NCBI GenBank assembly: GCA_015847255.1
Contig: JADLZK010008568.1
Location: 1-64,000 of the forward strand
Direction of reading: 5' to 3'
Source of the DNA: Hyparrhenia diplandra
Lineage: Eukaryota; Streptophyta; Magnoliopsida; Poales; Poaceae
Length of the DNA: 64,000 bases
A model generated the notes under the pieces. It did not search any database, was not told where the DNA came from, and saw nothing but the letters and a program-made list of their open reading frames with translations. This document shows, piece after piece, positions 59,713 through 64,000 of this stretch (position 1 is the stretch's first letter; the number at the start of each line of letters is the position of its first letter). The translations under genes and the position numbers were made by a program.

Positions 59713-60038
59713 TTACCCTTTGCTTGGCGTCCTCGAGCAAAAGATAAGTACTTGGTTGTTGATCGGGAGTTGCTACTATGCGATTATGTTTTTCAAGTGC
59801 CGGGGTTATAATAAGATTTTCTACTAGAGTTTGAATAAAATGGCACATCTCTTTTTTTTTTTTCCACCCTTTATTACCTTTCATCGTAGCGGGGCTTTCT
59901 AGCTTTTCTCAAAGTCTTGGCGGTTGCGAGATAGAATGGTTATAACGAGAAATACTTATCATTCACCCTTTTGATCAACTTTCTATCCGGGATTTATTTA
60001 TTTAGATATTTTTTTTCGAGAAAGTATGGGTTTTATTG

Positions 60039-60102
<64 letters not shown>

Positions 60103-62670
60103 GAGAGATGGGCTCTACTCGCCCTAGACTTTCGTCTTTTTATTTCCTCTCTTTTTTTTTAGAGATGTGGGCTCTACTCGCCCTCGGACACTTGTCCATT
60201 TTTCATCTCATTTTCCTTTTCTTTTTTTTTAGCATAGCCCATATCTTTTCTCTTTTTTTTTTTTCAAAGTAGATTCCCGGATGTCAAGTCTCTCTTTTGG
60301 ACGAAATCATAGCAAATCCATTTGTACAATATCATACTTGGCAACAACATAGACCTGGATAGAGCCTATGCAACCCACATGAATCAGGTTTTTGAGGATG
60401 AGTTTTTAGAATTAGCCACTAAACCCAAACTTTAGAGAAATTCGAATTATAAACTAGGCACAGGTAAAGCATAAGACAGAGTAACTATTCATCATTTCAA
60501 CAAGGGAATAAATCTAAACATTTTCATATCTCATATGTATAGGACTGAATTTTTTTTTAGCATAACTCATCATTTTGTAAGATAGAGATTATAATCAAAA
60601 TGTGAGATACACATTACCTTTCTTGAGTCCTCCCCAAGCTAGCTCTTTACTTACCTTTCATGGTGGGTGCTAGCTTGTGCGGCGTAATGATTTGAGTTTT
60701 AGAGGCTCCCCAAGCTTGTCTTTTGATATCATCACAAAAAACAGGACAAAGAACTTGGGGTTGAAAGGTTTATCTCCTCTTCGCTCCCCTTTCTTTTATT
60801 ATTGTTATGAAATGTGAGAGCGAGAGTTTTGCACAAACCACCGGTTGAAGAGGAAGGAGTTAATGGTATTTGTTTGCCTCTTCCTTTCGGTCATGAATTG
60901 CTTTCGGTGTTTGTGCATTGTGTTGGGGAGATCTCGAAGTTTGTTCATTGTGTTTGAGAGATCTCCCCACACTTGATCTTGTACCTGGCTTTATTTAAAA
61001 AGAAGAAAACAAAGGAAAAGAAGAAAAACACATGGCTCTATCGGCATGAATACCTTGGAGCCTTTATTGTGAGAATTTTATTTTATTTTATTTTTATTTT
61101 TATTTTTATTTGTTCACCTCATCATGACTCAAGCAAGGCTCACAAAAGAAGCAGTGTAAGCATAGCCTTGATTCATCTCCAACATAAAATACTCCCATAG
61201 ATTATGACAACAAAGCTCTAAGTTCATTAACCAAGATCCAACGCCATGTCGAATTTTGATTAAAGGAGGTCTTTTTAACCTAAGCACCATGCTCAATTTA
61301 AAAAGACCTATGGATGTCTTGTATACGAGCACATCCAAACTAGAGCATAAATCAAAAACACGGGAAGCATAAAGTTTTGGTTCTATGGAGACAAAAATGA
61401 GTGAATGATTTGGTGAACATTACCTTTGCATACGGATATTTTTACCGTCGGCATTTTACGGGTGAAGCATCGAAGTTGTTCTTTGCGGGTTGCGTGATGG
61501 CTTTGTCGGGTGTACCACAAGACTAGGCCACACACACACAAATTTTGTGTATGCGGGCCATGGGTCTTGATAGTAGTAGCAAGGGATGAGAGATAAACCC
61601 TTCTTGCTCGTGGAAGCAATGATGGGTGGAGTCAGGCAACACTTTGGTATGTGTCTTGACCATGCGGGGGCCAACCTGCTCCTCTCTTCTCTTATTGATA
61701 TTTTTTTCTATTCTAATAATTTTTTTTTCAACAACACTCTCTTTTTTTTTTTTTTTCAATAACATTTTTTTCCTTCTCTCTTTTTCTTCAATCCTTTTCT
61801 CTTTTTCTCTTTTTTTTTCTATATTCTCTCTTTCTTTTTTTATAATTCTTTTGTTTCCTTTTTTTTTTTCAGCAAAGGCAGGGGTGACATCATTTTTTTT
61901 TGTATGACGCCTTGGTGTTTGGAACTTGAGGTTTCACCATCTTTCCCCACACTTGGACTTTTGTGCAAAAGTCAAGTGTGCAAAGTCCGGTCTCCTTTTG
62001 AGCGTGTTCCATCATCCATGAGTATCAAAGTTTTTTTTTCTTTTTTTGTGTTGATGTCGGCCCCGTGTTTTCAAGCATCGCATGCCTCTCCACCTGAAAT
62101 GGTTAGCAACAAGAATACCCAAAGGTGCATACTAACTTGATAACATGCTCTTGCTTTATTAATAAGAACAAAGGGAAACCCCTTATTTTTAGAACAAGAG
62201 AGATTTATTCATTCATCTTTTTTTTCTATGATCCGGGTTATCTCCGGGAGTGCTTTGTTTATGGTCATAAGCTTGACCATGGGAATTCATCTTGCGGCTA
62301 CGAATGGTGGTGAAGTTCCCTACTTCACCACTAAGAAGTTAGCGTTACGCTTAAGCTGCAAGGTTAAAGCCATCGTGCCACTACGATATCGACAAAACTT
62401 GTGATACACGAAGACATCCACAACCATCCTCTTGAAAAGTTTGTGAGCGAGGATTAAGAGAAGGTTGGGGTCCTCATAGGGGCACGTGGTGAGCAAGACA
62501 ACCCTAGAGATCCAAAGAGGTGAGCATGTATCATGAGAAGTTTGAATGAAAACTCGACATGCTCAATAGCGAGGTTCATGCTTGGTCTCAAGAGTTGTTG
62601 CCGTGCATGTCCATGGCACTTGAGTTCTTATCCTTTAAAGATATGTCATGAAGAACGAGCGTTGAATCTT
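59713..62670. other. AT-rich spacer of the minus-strand element
   Basis: No coding domain. It holds many T runs (densest at 61690-61900), a (TA)n microsatellite at 60040-60098, and a duplicated tgggctctactcgccct at about 60111 and 60167. The motif ccccaagct recurs at 59705, about 60640 and 60709, a weak echo of the polypurine tract. Confidence 0.6.
60040..60098. repeat. (TA)n microsatellite, about 29 units
   Basis: Uninterrupted TA repeat, likely to be length-variable between individuals and prone to assembly error. Confidence 0.95.
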
Positions 62671-62678
62671 GACCATTG

Positions 62679-63960
62679 TCAAGAGTAACGTTTTGTTGGC
62701 CAGAGGGACATGACTTGTGTTTGAGTGAGGACGGCGGGGTGTTTTGTTTCACTAAGATGCGAGGGCAACTTAGGTGAATCGAATGGAATTGTGGATTTCG
62801 CCTCCTCGAACAGGTTTTGGTTGGGAAGATGCTTCGCCTTTGGGATTTCTAGGTGAGAGGCACAAGCATTCTTTTCCCAACTTCTCATCATGGCTCTCCT
62901 CTATAGGTTTTTCATGAAAAATCTTTTTCAAGAGGGTAGCCTATGAGAAGATCAAAGTCGAGGATGGGATAGATATGGAAGTCTAGGTGAACCTCGATTC
63001 CATGAATTTTCATTGGCACGGCCCTAGCAATACCACAACATGCAAAGATGAGTGCGAATTGACCCTTGAAGAGTCTATCGGTCGAGGCTAGCGGCATATT
63101 ACCCAAAAAGGTTTTCCGCAAGATATTGTGACATGATATTCGCCTCTGTTTTGGGGTTGTGTAGGGCATCTAAGGAATTTCCTCGTAATGAACAAGGTAT
63201 GGTCGTGGAAGGTGAAAGAATCCGAATTGCTTCAGAAGAACGTTTCACCTCCATTAACCATTCTTTTGAAGGTTTCATGTTAAAGGAAGATTCCTTAGCT
63301 GGAGCTATGCTCCATTTGCTCCATTCGTGCCATAGAAGGTTCAAGGTTCTCCCATGATCCTCGAATTTGATCGGGAACTCCGAAGGATAAAGCATCCCTT
63401 CCTTCGGTGTTCGTGGTTCGGGTGAGGGCTCAACAGTTGGTTCTATTGGTGATACGTGGTATGGTTCGACTGATGATGGCTCCTCAAAACTTGACATGCC
63501 CTTGTTATGGAGGGGAGTAGGTTCTACAACGGGAGAAGCATGCTTCTCTAGGATGTGATCTAGGATTTTCCTCCTGTTCCGTTGTAGTTTTGCGTGAAAA
63601 CGACCCTCCGGCGGTCATGTCAAGGCATAGGGCAGCATCTATGTCAAGACCCGAACAAAAGATATGCAAAAGCACACTATCGGGTAGTGACAAGTCCGGG
63701 CTAGCATGTATTAACATTGTAAACCTGGCCCGGGCTGCACCTATGGACTCCATCTCGTCTGCTTTCGAAACCGAGGATTGTCCTTGGTAGGGTGTTGATG
63801 GGGAAAAATGCTAGACGTAAATTGTCTTTGAGTTCTTTCCAATCCCCATTCAAACTTCCCACGACATTCGTGTACCATTGTTACGCTCTCCCTAAGAGGA
63901 AAAACGGAAACAACGTCCACATGATATTTTTCTTGTGTCATGCCAGGAATGCTTAGGCAT
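62679..63960 (-). mobile_element. gag and protease-like remains of the minus-strand element
   Basis: gag pieces on the minus strand: RESVTMVHECRGKFEWGLER and SSIFPHQHPTKDN (63741-63941), then ARARFTMLIHASPDLSLPDS and LDMTAGGSFSRKTT (63505-63753). A linker with WSKWSIAPAKESSFNMKPSKEW follows. Then come NIMSQYLAENLFG and, one frame over, VPMKIHGIEVHLDFHIYPI and DLLIGYPLEKDF (62912-63250), the shape of the protease-like domain in such elements. At least three frameshifts. Confidence 0.78.
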
Positions 63961-64000
63961 GCACATATCTCCTCGAAATCTTGGAGGTGGCTACATGGGT

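Larger units (their letters stand above)
58037..64000 (-). mobile_element. Minus-strand LTR element with gag/protease only in view (non-autonomous Gypsy type)
   Basis: Nested in the RT of the plus-strand element. Its 3' LTR is 58037-59699, with a polypurine tract next to it and gag at the right edge of the window. Between 59700 and 62670 there is AT-rich spacer with no RT, RNase H or integrase motif on either strand. A gag(-protease)-only element with a long spacer fits the TR-GAG or LARD type. The 5' LTR lies outside the window, so length and completeness are unknown. Confidence 0.75.

Noticed and set aside
60036..60272. Tyr/Ile-rich open frame over the TA repeat
   Set aside because: It is translation of a (TA)n microsatellite followed by T runs, with no conserved content.
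1..64000. tRNA or rRNA genes
   Set aside because: I looked for tRNA A/B-box pairs and rRNA-like conserved blocks while reading and saw none beyond the retrotransposon primer-binding sites. A covariance-model search would be needed to exclude a tRNA fully.

Overview
The window looks like nuclear DNA from a grass, most probably an Oryza (rice) species. It has intron-rich plant genes with GT..AG splice sites, a villin of the rice VLN1 type, an XS/XH-domain factor of RNA-directed DNA methylation, a cluster of grass-type DUF4220/DUF594 genes, Stowaway MITEs with the CTCCCTCCGTCC terminus, and nested Ty3/Gypsy LTR retrotransposons. There is no prokaryotic content and I found no RNA genes.

Layout. 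(1) 0.1-5 kb: one intact gene on the minus strand, an FDM/IDN2-like protein of 626 residues in seven coding exons. Its 3' end is tandemly duplicated. (2) 5.7-15.5 kb: a 20-exon VLN1-like villin gene on the minus strand. Several frame breaks and a lost splice donor mark it as a probable pseudogene. Its first intron carries a 4.6 kb Helitron-like insertion. (3) 17-54 kb: a tandem array built from the unit [non-coding block X - DUF4220/DUF594 gene (minus) - LINE fragment (plus) - non-coding block Y]. I count six DUF594 copies or fragments (A-F), all broken. Copy A is split by a 5.46 kb Gypsy element, copy B carries a 293 bp hAT-type MITE, unit 2 carries two nested LTR-type insertions, and F is cut by another Gypsy element. 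A second copy of the villin promoter and first exon lies at 43 kb, inside this array. (4) 54-64 kb: a plus-strand Gypsy element cut in its reverse transcriptase by a minus-strand element with 1.66 kb LTRs. That second element shows only gag/protease remains and a long AT-rich spacer up to the window edge.

Function. Only the FDM-like gene is clearly intact as read. Such proteins act with AGO4/Pol V transcripts in siRNA-directed DNA methylation, the pathway that silences transposons like those filling the rest of the window. That pairing is probably coincidence. The rest is best read as a gene-duplication array decaying under repeated transposon insertion. The nesting order can be read from target-site duplications and from an empty site in a paralogous copy. 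I found no convincing new biological system. The most informative signals are the order of insertions, the ectopic villin exon, and the excess of one-base indels in the coding parts of duplicated segments.
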